Shown here: one piece after another, positions 7,137 through 12,917 of the stretch | Numbering within the stretch: the first letter of the stretch is position 1 | Layout of the letters: every line of letters begins with the position of its first letter | Assembly: GCA_003979185.1 (NCBI GenBank) | Contig: RYWJ01000019.1 | Coordinates: 1 to 15,129, forward strand | Origin: Candidatus Saccharimonadota bacterium | GTDB taxonomy: Bacteria > Patescibacteriota > Saccharimonadia > Saccharimonadales > Saccharimonadaceae | DNA length: 15,129 nucleotides | Direction of reading: 5' to 3' | Translations under genes and position numbers: made by a program | Notes under the pieces: generated by a model | What the model was told of the DNA's origin: nothing | Databases searched by the model: none | What the model saw: the letters and a program-made list of their open reading frames with translations, nothing else

Positions 7137-8342
7137 ATGCGTAGGTATAAGTATAAGGCTAAAGATCGAAAAACTGGGCGGATTATTTCTGGTACAGTCC
7201 AGGCAGATAGTGAACAATCGGCGGGTAAGATTCTGGTCGATCAAGGTTATATTCCACAAAAGGTTCATGCTGAAGATAGTGGATTGTTTGCACAAAAAAA
7301 TAATAAAATGAAAACCAAGCAGCGCATTGTCTTTACTAGGCAATTGGCGACTTTGGTGGGTGCAGGCTTGCCATTATCGAATAGTTTGCGATTAATTGCG
7401 GAGCAAACTGATGACGATGCGACGCGCACCGTAGTAGAAGAAATTTCCGCGCAGATCGAAGGTGGTAAGACTCTTCACGATGCTTTTGCGAAATTTCCTG
7501 AGATTTTTAATAAAGTTTATTTATCTTTGATTGCGGCTGGTGAGGCTTCGGGTACTTTGGATGTTTCTTTGCAGCGTTTGGCAGCACAGCAAGAAAAAGA
7601 TGCCAATATGATGTCAAAGATTCGTGGAGCGATGACCTATCCGCTGATCGTAACACTGGTGATTGTGGCGGTGGTGGCTTTTATGATGGTGGCAGTTGTG
7701 CCGCAAGTCGAAGGTCTTTATCGTGATTTGAAAAAGCCTTTGCCAGGGGCGACTGCTTTCATGGTGGCCGTGTCAAATTTCTTTATTAACCAATGGTGGC
7801 TGATTTTGATTATTCTGTTGTTCTTGGTTTGGTTCTTCGTCCAGTTCCGCCGCACAGATGTGGGGAAGAAGTTCTTGGCGAATTTTAAGCTCAATGTGCC
7901 GCTATTCAAAGATTTGTTCCTCCGGCTCTATAATGCGCGTTTTGCACGGACGGCCCAGATGTTGTTGTCCGCCGGCGTCCCAATGCTGGATTCAATGCAA
8001 ATCTCCTCCGAGGCCATGAACAATACAGTTGTAGAAGATCAGATTACGCAGGCCGCAACCATGGTCCGTAGTGGTAAACCGCTTAGTGCTGCTCTCAAGG
8101 GGCGAGATTATATTTTACCCTTGTTACCACAGATGGCGTCGACTGGTGAAGAATCTGGTCGGATTGATGAGATGTTAGGCAAAGCAGCGCAGGTTTATGA
8201 AGATGAGCTAGACGAGCGTTTGAATGCGATATCGACAATGATTGAACCAATCCTGATGGTACTCTTAGCAGTAGTGGCTGGCGGTATGGTAGCTGCAATC
8301 CTATTCCCGATTTATTCTATCATCGGCGAAATTGGCGCTTAA
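7137..8342 (+). CDS. pilC: Type IV pilus platform protein PilC (GspF family)
   Basis: A 401-residue polytopic inner-membrane protein that couples the PilB/PilT motors to pilin insertion and removal. It has the short N-terminal ARM-like segment (YKYKAKDRKTGRIISGTV, about 4-21), then two T2SSF repeats. Repeat 1 (about 64-188) carries RQLATLVGAGLPL and AGEASGTLDVSL and ends in a membrane helix (about 168-188). Repeat 2 (about 267-390) carries AQMLLSAGVPMLDS and TGEESGRIDEML and ends in the final helix (about 370-393). A third helix (about 220-236) lies between them. Length and repeat order are normal for the family. It starts 3 bases after pilT with GAAGGGA as SD 6 nt upstream, so it is co-transcribed with pilT. 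There is nothing unusual in the motifs. Confidence 0.95.
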   Translation: MRRYKYKAKDRKTGRIISGTVQADSEQSAGKILVDQGYIPQKVHAEDSGLFAQKNNKMKTKQRIVFTRQLATLVGAGLPLSNSLRLIAEQTDDDATRTVVEEISAQIEGGKTLHDAFAKFPEIFNKVYLSLIAAGEASGTLDVSLQRLAAQQEKDANMMSKIRGAMTYPLIVTLVIVAVVAFMMVAVVPQVEGLYRDLKKPLPGATAFMVAVSNFFINQWWLILIILLFLVWFFVQFRRTDVGKKFLANFKLNVPLFKDLFLRLYNARFARTAQMLLSAGVPMLDSMQISSEAMNNTVVEDQITQAATMVRSGKPLSAALKGRDYILPLLPQMASTGEESGRIDEMLGKAAQVYEDELDERLNAISTMIEPILMVLLAVVAGGMVAAILFPIYSIIGEIGA

Positions 8343-8374
8343 CATAAAAAGTTCTGGTTTTTTGAAAACTCTTA

Positions 8375-8383
8375 TGGTATAAT
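8375..8383 (+). promoter_or_regulatory. Pilin gene promoter, extended -10
   Basis: Extended -10 TGGTATAAT (8375-8383). The likely start of transcription near 8390 leaves a leader of about 40 nt before the ATG at 8430, in contrast to the leaderless pil promoters around it. The leader contains the SD AAAGGAAG (8414-8421), 8 nt before the start codon. Confidence 0.7.
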
Positions 8384-8429
8384 CTAAATAAATTATAGCT
8401 TTGCAAAAGTAAGAAAGGAAGTTATTAAC

Positions 8430-9011
8430 ATGGCTAGATCTCGCACAGCAGGTGCTAAAACAAAAAAATCCATGATGCACAATGACGCACTAGGTGGCTT
8501 TACGATTATCGAAGTAGTCTTGGTCTTGGCAATTGCCGGCCTGATCTTCTTGATGGTCTTTATCGCTTTGCCACAGTTACAGCGTGCTCAGAAGGATACC
8601 CAGCGTAGGGAAGATGTTGATCGTCTAAGTAGCGCTATCACTCAGTGGCAGGCCAATAATAATGGTCGTATCCCGGGACAGAAAGAGGCTTCTGCTTGCA
8701 GGCCAGGAAAAGATACTAGCATTAGCCAAATTGGACAGAACAATGAAGCTTGTCGTCTTCTCCGTGATTATATGAATAGTGTTAATGCTACAGAAAATGC
8801 TTTTATTGACCCTGATGGTAACCCGTATCAGCTAGAGATTTTTAGGGGACCGTCTACTGATGGACCAAATGGCCTTGACCATACTATTTATATGTATACT
8901 CAGGCTAAGTGTAATGGTGAAGTAGTCGAGAAGGCAAATAACCCTCGTGACTACGCTTTACTCTATAAGCTCGAAGGTAGTGGTACTTATTGTATTAGCA
9001 ACGCCCAATAG
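8430..9011 (+). CDS. Type IV prepilin (pilin subunit)
   Basis: A 193-residue prepilin. The basic leader (residues 1-23) ends in LGG. Cleavage after G23 gives mature Phe1, with the obligate Glu at mature position 5 (FTIIE, residues 24-28), followed by the hydrophobic assembly helix (about 29-50) and its amphipathic continuation. The globular part has four cysteines (90, 108, 161, 188), allowing two disulfides, and FIDPDGNPYQLEIF (125-138). The DPxGNPYQ turn recalls the region near the calcium site of GspG-type major pseudopilins. The gene has its own promoter, a leader with a good SD, and a terminator, so it is monocistronic. That pattern is expected for a highly made subunit, so it may be the major pilin, though no other pilin is in view for comparison. 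M15 and M16 are alternative starts but would leave a very short leader without an SD. Confidence 0.92.
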   Translation: MARSRTAGAKTKKSMMHNDALGGFTIIEVVLVLAIAGLIFLMVFIALPQLQRAQKDTQRREDVDRLSSAITQWQANNNGRIPGQKEASACRPGKDTSISQIGQNNEACRLLRDYMNSVNATENAFIDPDGNPYQLEIFRGPSTDGPNGLDHTIYMYTQAKCNGEVVEKANNPRDYALLYKLEGSGTYCISNAQ

Positions 9012-9030
9012 AATCTAGATTGCAAAGCTT

Positions 9031-9052
9031 AAGCGGCTCTTCGGAGCCGCTT
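9031..9052 (+). terminator. Intrinsic terminator after the pilin gene
   Basis: A perfect 9-bp stem AAGCGGCTC (9031-9039) / GAGCCGCTT (9044-9052) closed by a TTCG tetraloop and followed by TTCT. The stem and the U-rich end lie 19 nt past the pilin stop. Confidence 0.9.
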
Positions 9053-9145
9053 TTCTAGTATATAGAATCTATGAAGTATTGTGTATAGGCAACTAGCTTC
9101 TCCAGCTGATAAAATAAAATTTGTGTTCAAACCGAATAATATTTA

Positions 9146-9154
9146 TGGTAAGAT
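9146..9154 (+). promoter_or_regulatory. Prepilin peptidase promoter, leaderless
   Basis: Extended -10 TGGTAAGAT (9146-9154), followed by 6 nt and the ATG at 9161. No SD precedes this start, which supports leaderless translation. Confidence 0.65.
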
Positions 9155-9160
9155 AAGTAC

Positions 9161-10018
9161 ATGGATATTGTGTTGGAATGTGTGATTTTAGCAATGATGT
9201 TTATATTGGGGGCAGTTTTTGGATCGTTTGCTTGCTGCCAAGCGTGGCGTTGGCACTATAAAGTACACAGCAAAAAAGATCTTGGACAATGGTCAGTCTG
9301 TCTACATTGTCATAAACGTATTAAATGGTATGATAATATTCCGATCATATCATGGCTGGTTTTGAGGGGGAAGTGCCGTAATTGTGGCAAGAAGATTGGT
9401 GTCGGAGATTTCCTTTCTGAGGTTAGCATGGCGATTGCGTTTTTGATGTTGAGCTGGGCTTACCTTTTACCAATGATTGATAACTGGAATATTTTGGTGC
9501 AAAACCCACCTTTCTTAGCGGCGCAATTAGGAATTTTTGTACTCATTTTGGTTATGTTGGTAGTGTTAATGGTGCTCGCAGTGTACGACGCTCGCTGGGG
9601 CGAGCTTCCTGTTGTGCTCTTGATCTTAGCAATTGTGTTCGGATTAGCAATTTTTGTGCTCAAGATGTGCGTAGTGTCTATGAGCGATGACGGCGACTTA
9701 GGGGGCGGCATTCTTAGTGCAATGATCGGCGTGGTAATTCTGTCGGGGACTTGTTATCTAATTTACAAAGCTTCGCGGGAGCGTTTGATGGGCGCAGGGG
9801 ATTGGCTCCTAGCGTTAGCATTAGCATTGGCATTGGCGGACTGGTGGCTGGCACTTTGGACAATATTCTTAGCAAATCTGCTTGGTGATATTATCGCTTT
9901 GCCCGGAGCTATCAAAAGTGGTAATACCAAGGTGCATTTTGGACCGTTCCTAGTAGCAGCGTTCGTATTGGTGCTAGTACTGGGGAACTGTCTGCCATTG
10001 TTGCTTAGCAGTATGTAA
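9161..10018 (+). CDS. pilD: Prepilin peptidase / N-methyltransferase (PilD, A24 family)
   Basis: A 285-residue polytopic aspartic protease that cuts the prepilin after its GG and normally N-methylates the new Phe. The N-terminal domain follows GAVFGSF (17-23). It contains the zinc-binding pairs CLHC (47-50) and CRNC (72-75) and the usual PIISWLVLRGKCRNC stretch. The two catalytic aspartates are D143 (VYDARWGELP) and D214 in GAGD (211-214). About seven to eight hydrophobic segments are seen. In place of the common GSFLNVV, this protein has GSFACCQAW. Right after GAGD the helix is built from five Leu-Ala repeats encoded by a near-repeat of TTRGCA (9809-9838). Promoter-to-ATG distance is 6 nt. 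It is the last pil gene here. It converges on the xer gene with a 60-base gap and no clear terminator. Confidence 0.94.
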   Translation: MDIVLECVILAMMFILGAVFGSFACCQAWRWHYKVHSKKDLGQWSVCLHCHKRIKWYDNIPIISWLVLRGKCRNCGKKIGVGDFLSEVSMAIAFLMLSWAYLLPMIDNWNILVQNPPFLAAQLGIFVLILVMLVVLMVLAVYDARWGELPVVLLILAIVFGLAIFVLKMCVVSMSDDGDLGGGILSAMIGVVILSGTCYLIYKASRERLMGAGDWLLALALALALADWWLALWTIFLANLLGDIIALPGAIKSGNTKVHFGPFLVAAFVLVLVLGNCLPLLLSSM

Positions 10019-10078
10019 TATAGATACATCGGCTCAAAGACACGGTGCTTTTACTTCGGGCGTCATCACTACTTGATA

Positions 10079-11062
10079 TTATTCAGTTTCGCTATGAAAC
10101 TTCTCATGCACTTCCTTGAGGTGCTGATCGGTGACGTGAGTGTAGATTTGCGTGGTAGAAATATCAGCGTGGCCAAGCATGGTCTGTACAGAACGAATGT
10201 CGGCGCCGTTCATCAGCAAGTCGGTTGCAAAACTATGTCGTAAGGTATGCGGGGAAACGTGTTTCGTGATGCCGGCCATTTTGGCGTACTTTTGGACGAT
10301 GCGCTCGACTGACCGGGAAGTTAAACGTCGAAAATTACCAGAAGTATCGACGGCTTGCTGATTCTTGCTATTGTTTAGGAAAAGCGGAATTAGGGAATCA
10401 GTCCGTGCAGTGAGGTAATTTTGTATCCAGTCTGCCGCTGCCTCAGAAATAAAAATCGGACGATCTTTGCTGCCTTTACCGCGCACGATGAACTCGCGGC
10501 GGTCGAAGTTAATCGAATCGCGATTCAATTTTACAAGTTCTGATACGCGTAAACCTCCAGAAAAAAGTAATTCGATAATAGCACGGTCGCGTAAGCCAGT
10601 TTCACTATCGGTATCAATGGCGTCAAGTAAAGATTCGACTTCATCGTAATGCAAGAAAGTGACTTGTTTGCGCACGACGTGGGGCAGCTCAACTAATGCG
10701 GAGTCCAGAGTTCTAATCTCGCGCTTTGCGAGGTATTTGAGAAAACCGCGTAGGGCAATTAAATGGTAAGCTTGCGTGATAGCCTGCAAATTCTCACCAT
10801 AGCGATCGACTTCTCGATTGAGTCGTAAGCGGAACTTCCGTACCAGCTCATTAGTAATGTCAATGGGCTCAAAATCACTCAAGTCTGCCTCTGTAGGATT
10901 TTTGGCAGATTGTCGTAGCTCGGGTTCTTCTTCAAAAATATCCAGCACAATGTCGTGAAAACGCAACAAGTACCGCTCATAGTTTTCAGCAGTCTTGCGC
11001 GAACGGCCGCGTTCGACTTCGAGATGTTCGACGTAATCGCCGATGAGCTCTGTGATATACAT
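10079..11062 (-). CDS. Tyrosine recombinase, XerC/XerD type
   Basis: A 327-residue site-specific recombinase with a SAM-like N-terminal DNA-binding domain (about 1-112: EHLEVERGRSRKTAENY, LIALRGFLKYL) and a catalytic domain (about 130-320). The active-site set is complete: R172 (SGGLRVSEL), a Lys in GKGSKDR (195-201), H272 and R275 (HTLRHSFAT), H298 (LGHADI) and nucleophile Y307 (IYTHVT). Length and motifs fit the chromosomal Xer recombinases that resolve dimers at dif, not a phage integrase with an arm-binding domain. No attachment-site duplication or mobile-element genes surround it. Residues 42-68 are an acidic insertion in the N-terminal domain. The start is at the ATG (complement of 11060-11062), 6 nt behind TGCTATAAT. 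XerC versus XerD cannot be decided here, and many CPR genomes have a single Xer. Confidence 0.9.
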   Translation of the reverse strand: MYITELIGDYVEHLEVERGRSRKTAENYERYLLRFHDIVLDIFEEEPELRQSAKNPTEADLSDFEPIDITNELVRKFRLRLNREVDRYGENLQAITQAYHLIALRGFLKYLAKREIRTLDSALVELPHVVRKQVTFLHYDEVESLLDAIDTDSETGLRDRAIIELLFSGGLRVSELVKLNRDSINFDRREFIVRGKGSKDRPIFISEAAADWIQNYLTARTDSLIPLFLNNSKNQQAVDTSGNFRRLTSRSVERIVQKYAKMAGITKHVSPHTLRHSFATDLLMNGADIRSVQTMLGHADISTTQIYTHVTDQHLKEVHEKFHSETE

Positions 11063-11068
11063 AAGAAT

Positions 11069-11077
11069 ATTATAGCA
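11069..11077 (-). promoter_or_regulatory. xer promoter, extended -10, leaderless
   Basis: On the minus strand TGCTATAAT occupies the complement of 11077-11069, and the ATG follows after 6 nt. It is divergent from the plus-strand -10 at 11113-11121. Confidence 0.7.
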
Positions 11078-11112
11078 TGTTTTCTCTTATGTTAGGTGTT
11101 TGCTGGTCGATG

Positions 11113-11121
11113 TGATAAGAT
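11113..11121 (+). promoter_or_regulatory. Possible promoter of the small ORF at 11178
   Basis: Extended -10 TGATAAGAT (11113-11121) without a clear -35 box. The predicted start of transcription is near 11128, giving a leader of about 50 nt to the ATG at 11178. It is the same TAAGAT variant as in the prepilin peptidase promoter. Confidence 0.45.
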
Positions 11122-11177
11122 AGGTATAGGCGACAGCTTTCTCGTTTAATTAATTATGCAGGAGAAAGGAGGTTGTT

Positions 11178-11276
11178 ATGGGATTTAACATTTATGTTGG
11201 ACGATTGTCTGTGGATTGCGCTATAGGCGTATTCTACGTAAAAGTTAAAATTAACGTCGCTCAGAAGCGACGCTAA
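11178..11276 (+). CDS. Possible 32-residue small protein with a very strong ribosome binding site
   Basis: ATG at 11178, TAA at 11274-11276. The best SD of the window, AAAGGAGG (11165-11172), stands 5 nt before the ATG, and an extended -10 lies about 55 bases upstream. The peptide begins MGFNIYVGRLSVDCAIG and ends in a basic VAQKRR. It has no clear signal peptide or membrane helix, and I do not recognise it. The last codons and the stop sit inside a hairpin (11249-11278). It occupies the otherwise gene-free stretch between the divergent xer gene and the tRNA. The alternative is that this is a short untranslated RNA or leader and the ORF is chance, since 32 codons alone is weak evidence. The SD and promoter are what raise it above noise. 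The rest of this roughly 300-base gap is AT-rich without further signals. Confidence 0.4.
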   Translation: MGFNIYVGRLSVDCAIGVFYVKVKINVAQKRR

Positions 11277-11278
11277 TT
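11249..11278 (-). terminator. Hairpin with a minus-strand U-rich tail, possible terminator
   Basis: Stem 11249-11260 / 11267-11278 (11 pairs, one A-C mismatch at 11254/11273), 6-nt loop. On the minus strand it is followed by TTTTAACTTTT, which looks like an intrinsic terminator reading toward xer. On the plus strand the following bases are only moderately T-rich. It could shield xer from read-through, or end the short plus-strand transcript. Confidence 0.5.
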
Positions 11279-11355
11279 AACTCATTAATATCTTCATCTT
11301 ACCACTAATTTATTAAAATGACAAGAGGTTGACGCCATAGGTATATTATATTTCG

Positions 11356-11364
11356 TGATATAAT
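11356..11364 (+). promoter_or_regulatory. tRNA-Arg promoter, extended -10
   Basis: Extended -10 TGATATAAT (11356-11364). Transcription would begin near 11371, leaving a 5-nt 5' leader before the tRNA for RNase P to remove. Confidence 0.65.
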
Positions 11365-11375
11365 AAAAGAGTTAT

Positions 11376-11452
11376 GGCTTGGTAGCTCAATTGGATAGAG
11401 CAGCTCCGTCCTAAGGAGAAGGTTGTGGGTTCGACTCCCGCCCGAGTCACCA
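11376..11452 (+). tRNA. tRNA-Arg, anticodon CCT
   Basis: A 77-nt cloverleaf. Acceptor GGCTTGG (11376-11382) pairs with CCGAGTC (11442-11448) using two G-U pairs. The D stem is GCTC/GAGC. The anticodon loop is GTCCTAA, with T33, anticodon CCT and A37. The T arm is GTGGG-TTCGACT-CCCGC. The discriminator is A11449, and CCA is encoded (11450-11452). It reads AGG codons. Two small oddities are a G-A apposition at the top of the anticodon stem (27/43) and G32 instead of a pyrimidine. A protein gene starts 17 nt past the CCA without its own evident promoter. Confidence 0.9.
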
Positions 11453-11469
11453 GAGATTGTAAAAGTATT

Positions 11470-12108
11470 ATGTCAAAACCTGAAGAAGTTGTTAAATTTT
11501 ACGTTTTATGCAATAAGCTCAAAGTGACGATTCGCACTGGATGGAAAATTTGGCATGTAAAACGTGAGCGTTTGGAGAGTATTGCTGAGCATATTTATGG
11601 CGTGCAAATGCTAGCAATCGCAATGTGGTCCGAATATCAATATGATGTAAATTTGCAGAAAGTTATACTTATGTTAGCCTTGCATGAGTTAGAAGAAATT
11701 AAAATCGGTGACTTTTCGCCTTTTGAAATTACTAAGGAAGAAAAACTAAAATTAGGGCATCAGGCTGTTGAAAGTCTTCTTTCTGGACTAGCGGCAAGGG
11801 AAGAACTAAAAGCTTTGATTTTAGAATTTGATGAAAAGAAAACACCTGAGGCTCAATTCGCATCCTACTGCGACAAGCTAGAAGCAGATTTACAGTGTAG
11901 GCTTTACGACGAAGCGGGAGCGGTGGATTTGTCGCAACAAGATGGTAACATAGCAGCCGAGGATCCCGAAGTGAAAAGATTACTGATGGAAAAGGGAAAC
12001 TGGTCGGAGGCTTGGCTTGAATATAATAAAAATAAATATGATTATGATGAGAATTTTGCGCAAGTCTCTCAGTACGCCGCCGAACATCAAATATCTTCCC
12101 AGTTCTAA
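11470..12108 (+). CDS. HD-domain metal-dependent phosphohydrolase (YfbR/HD_3-like), HE variant
   Basis: A 212-residue soluble, mostly helical protein resembling the YfbR 5'-deoxynucleotidase / HD_3 hydrolases, which remove phosphate from nucleoside monophosphates using a divalent metal. Metal-site candidates are H41 (RLESIAEHIYG), H72-E73 (LALHELEEIKIGDFSP) and D135 (ASYCDKLEAD). The usual pair is His-Asp, and here it is His-Glu, while the rest of the signature (E-x-x-x-GD-x-[ST]P) is kept. The ATG at 11470 is used because the in-frame ATG at 11425 lies inside the tRNA. There is no good SD, and no -10 box at the leaderless distance. The gene is probably co-transcribed with the tRNA, whose 3' end processing would leave a 17-nt leader. 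It converges on ndk, another nucleotide-metabolism gene. The substrate is unknown. Confidence 0.75.
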   Translation: MSKPEEVVKFYVLCNKLKVTIRTGWKIWHVKRERLESIAEHIYGVQMLAIAMWSEYQYDVNLQKVILMLALHELEEIKIGDFSPFEITKEEKLKLGHQAVESLLSGLAAREELKALILEFDEKKTPEAQFASYCDKLEADLQCRLYDEAGAVDLSQQDGNIAAEDPEVKRLLMEKGNWSEAWLEYNKNKYDYDENFAQVSQYAAEHQISSQF

Positions 12109-12147
12109 GCTCTCTGCAGTCAGCAGCTAAGATTATTTAGCAACAAA

Positions 12148-12177
12148 ATTGCCACCCTCAATAACGCGGGTGGCAAT
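12148..12177. terminator. Bidirectional terminator between the HD gene and ndk
   Basis: A perfect 10-bp stem ATTGCCACCC (12148-12157) / GGGTGGCAAT (12168-12177) with a 10-nt loop, between two convergent genes. On the minus strand the stem runs into TTTTGTTG, a better U-tract than on the plus strand (TATCGTATT), so it serves ndk best. Confidence 0.8.
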
Positions 12178-12196
12178 TATCGTATTAGATAACGAT

Positions 12197-12712
12197 TTAG
12201 CGAGTATATTTCTCGTTCAAATCTGAGTAGTCATAAAGCTCTTCCGGCTTGAACCAAAGGGCAATTTCTTTTTTGGCTTCTTCGGCGTTGCCACTGGCGT
12301 GGACGAGATTTGGCACACCCATGCCTTTAGCGTCAGAATAACCGAAGCTCATGTGGGAATAATCACCACGAATAGTACCCATTTCGGCGGATTTTGGCTC
12401 GGTAGGACCGACAATCTTGCGCACAAGCGGTACGGCTTCGACGCCTTCGAGAACGATAGCGATCACTGGACCTGTCATCATGTAATTCAAATTGTAACGG
12501 AAGGCCTGTTCGCCACGACGAGTAATCATCTTGCCAATATCTTCATAATGAGCGCGATACTGGTCTTCGTTTGGCATGACCATTTTCATACCAACGATTT
12601 TTAGACCAACCCGTTCAAACCTCTGTAAAATTTCCCCAACGATACCGCGTTGTACGGCGTCTGGTTTACAAACTACCAAACTACGCTCTACTAAATCAGC
12701 TGCCTTAGCCAC
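12197..12712 (-). CDS. ndk: Nucleoside diphosphate kinase with a longer substrate-side region
   Basis: A 171-residue cytosolic enzyme that moves the gamma phosphate from ATP to other (d)NDPs through a phosphohistidine. It has ERSLVVCKPDAVQRG (K16), MTGPVIAIVLEG (79-90), GTIRGDY (112-118, R115) and the active-site NLVHASGNAEEAKKEI with H138. Usual bacterial Ndk is about 140-150 residues with the His near 117. The extra length lies around residues 57-75 and in 119-134 between GTIRGDY and the active His, plus a short tail after FKPEE. The start is GTG (complement of 12710-12712) with AAAGGAG 5 nt before it. It is monocistronic, from an extended -10 about 100 nt upstream to the terminator at 12148-12177. 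CPR genomes generally lack nucleotide biosynthesis, so salvage enzymes such as this one matter. The identity is certain. Confidence 0.95.
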   Translation of the reverse strand: MAKAADLVERSLVVCKPDAVQRGIVGEILQRFERVGLKIVGMKMVMPNEDQYRAHYEDIGKMITRRGEQAFRYNLNYMMTGPVIAIVLEGVEAVPLVRKIVGPTEPKSAEMGTIRGDYSHMSFGYSDAKGMGVPNLVHASGNAEEAKKEIALWFKPEELYDYSDLNEKYTR

Positions 12713-12814
12713 AATAGCTCCTTTCTGTTAGAGATTCGTTCTGTGCGAGGCGGTTTAAATAAATCGTCAACACAAGAAGCTTTCTCCAACATTGGCTTAT
12801 TAACTCTTTTCGTT

Positions 12815-12823
12815 ATTATAACA
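12815..12823 (-). promoter_or_regulatory. ndk promoter, extended -10
   Basis: On the minus strand TGTTATAAT occupies the complement of 12823-12815. Transcription from about 12808 leaves a leader of about 95 nt with an SD before the GTG start. It is divergent from the promoter at 12903-12911. Confidence 0.65.
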
Positions 12824-12902
12824 TACTTTGGCATATAATTTAAGGTTTTGGTAAGGCTGATGCGTCATAATTTGGCAAAATTACCACGATATTACATAAA
12901 CA

Positions 12903-12911
12903 TGTTATAAT
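12903..12911 (+). promoter_or_regulatory. Promoter of the SurA-like gene, leaderless
   Basis: Extended -10 TGTTATAAT (12903-12911), followed by 6 nt and the ATG at 12918. No SD precedes the start. Confidence 0.7.
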
Positions 12912-12917
12912 AATAGT

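Noticed and set aside
10079..11062. Xer gene as part of an integrative element
   Set aside because: No repeats, excisionase, phage or plasmid genes are nearby, and the protein has the layout of chromosomal Xer. The adjacent tRNA shows no duplicated 3' end in the window.
11050..11077. dif-like sequence at the xer start (minus strand: ATAA, a short centre, then TTATGT)
   Set aside because: The central spacer would be 5 bp, not 6, one arm matches poorly, and the same bases are fully explained by the -10 box and start codon of xer.
11329..11334. TTGACG as -35 box of the tRNA promoter
   Set aside because: It is 24 bp from the -10 box, too far for a normal promoter. The extended -10 explains activity without it.
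11425..11469. Upstream in-frame ATG for the HD-domain gene
   Set aside because: It lies inside the tRNA and adds residues unrelated to the family.
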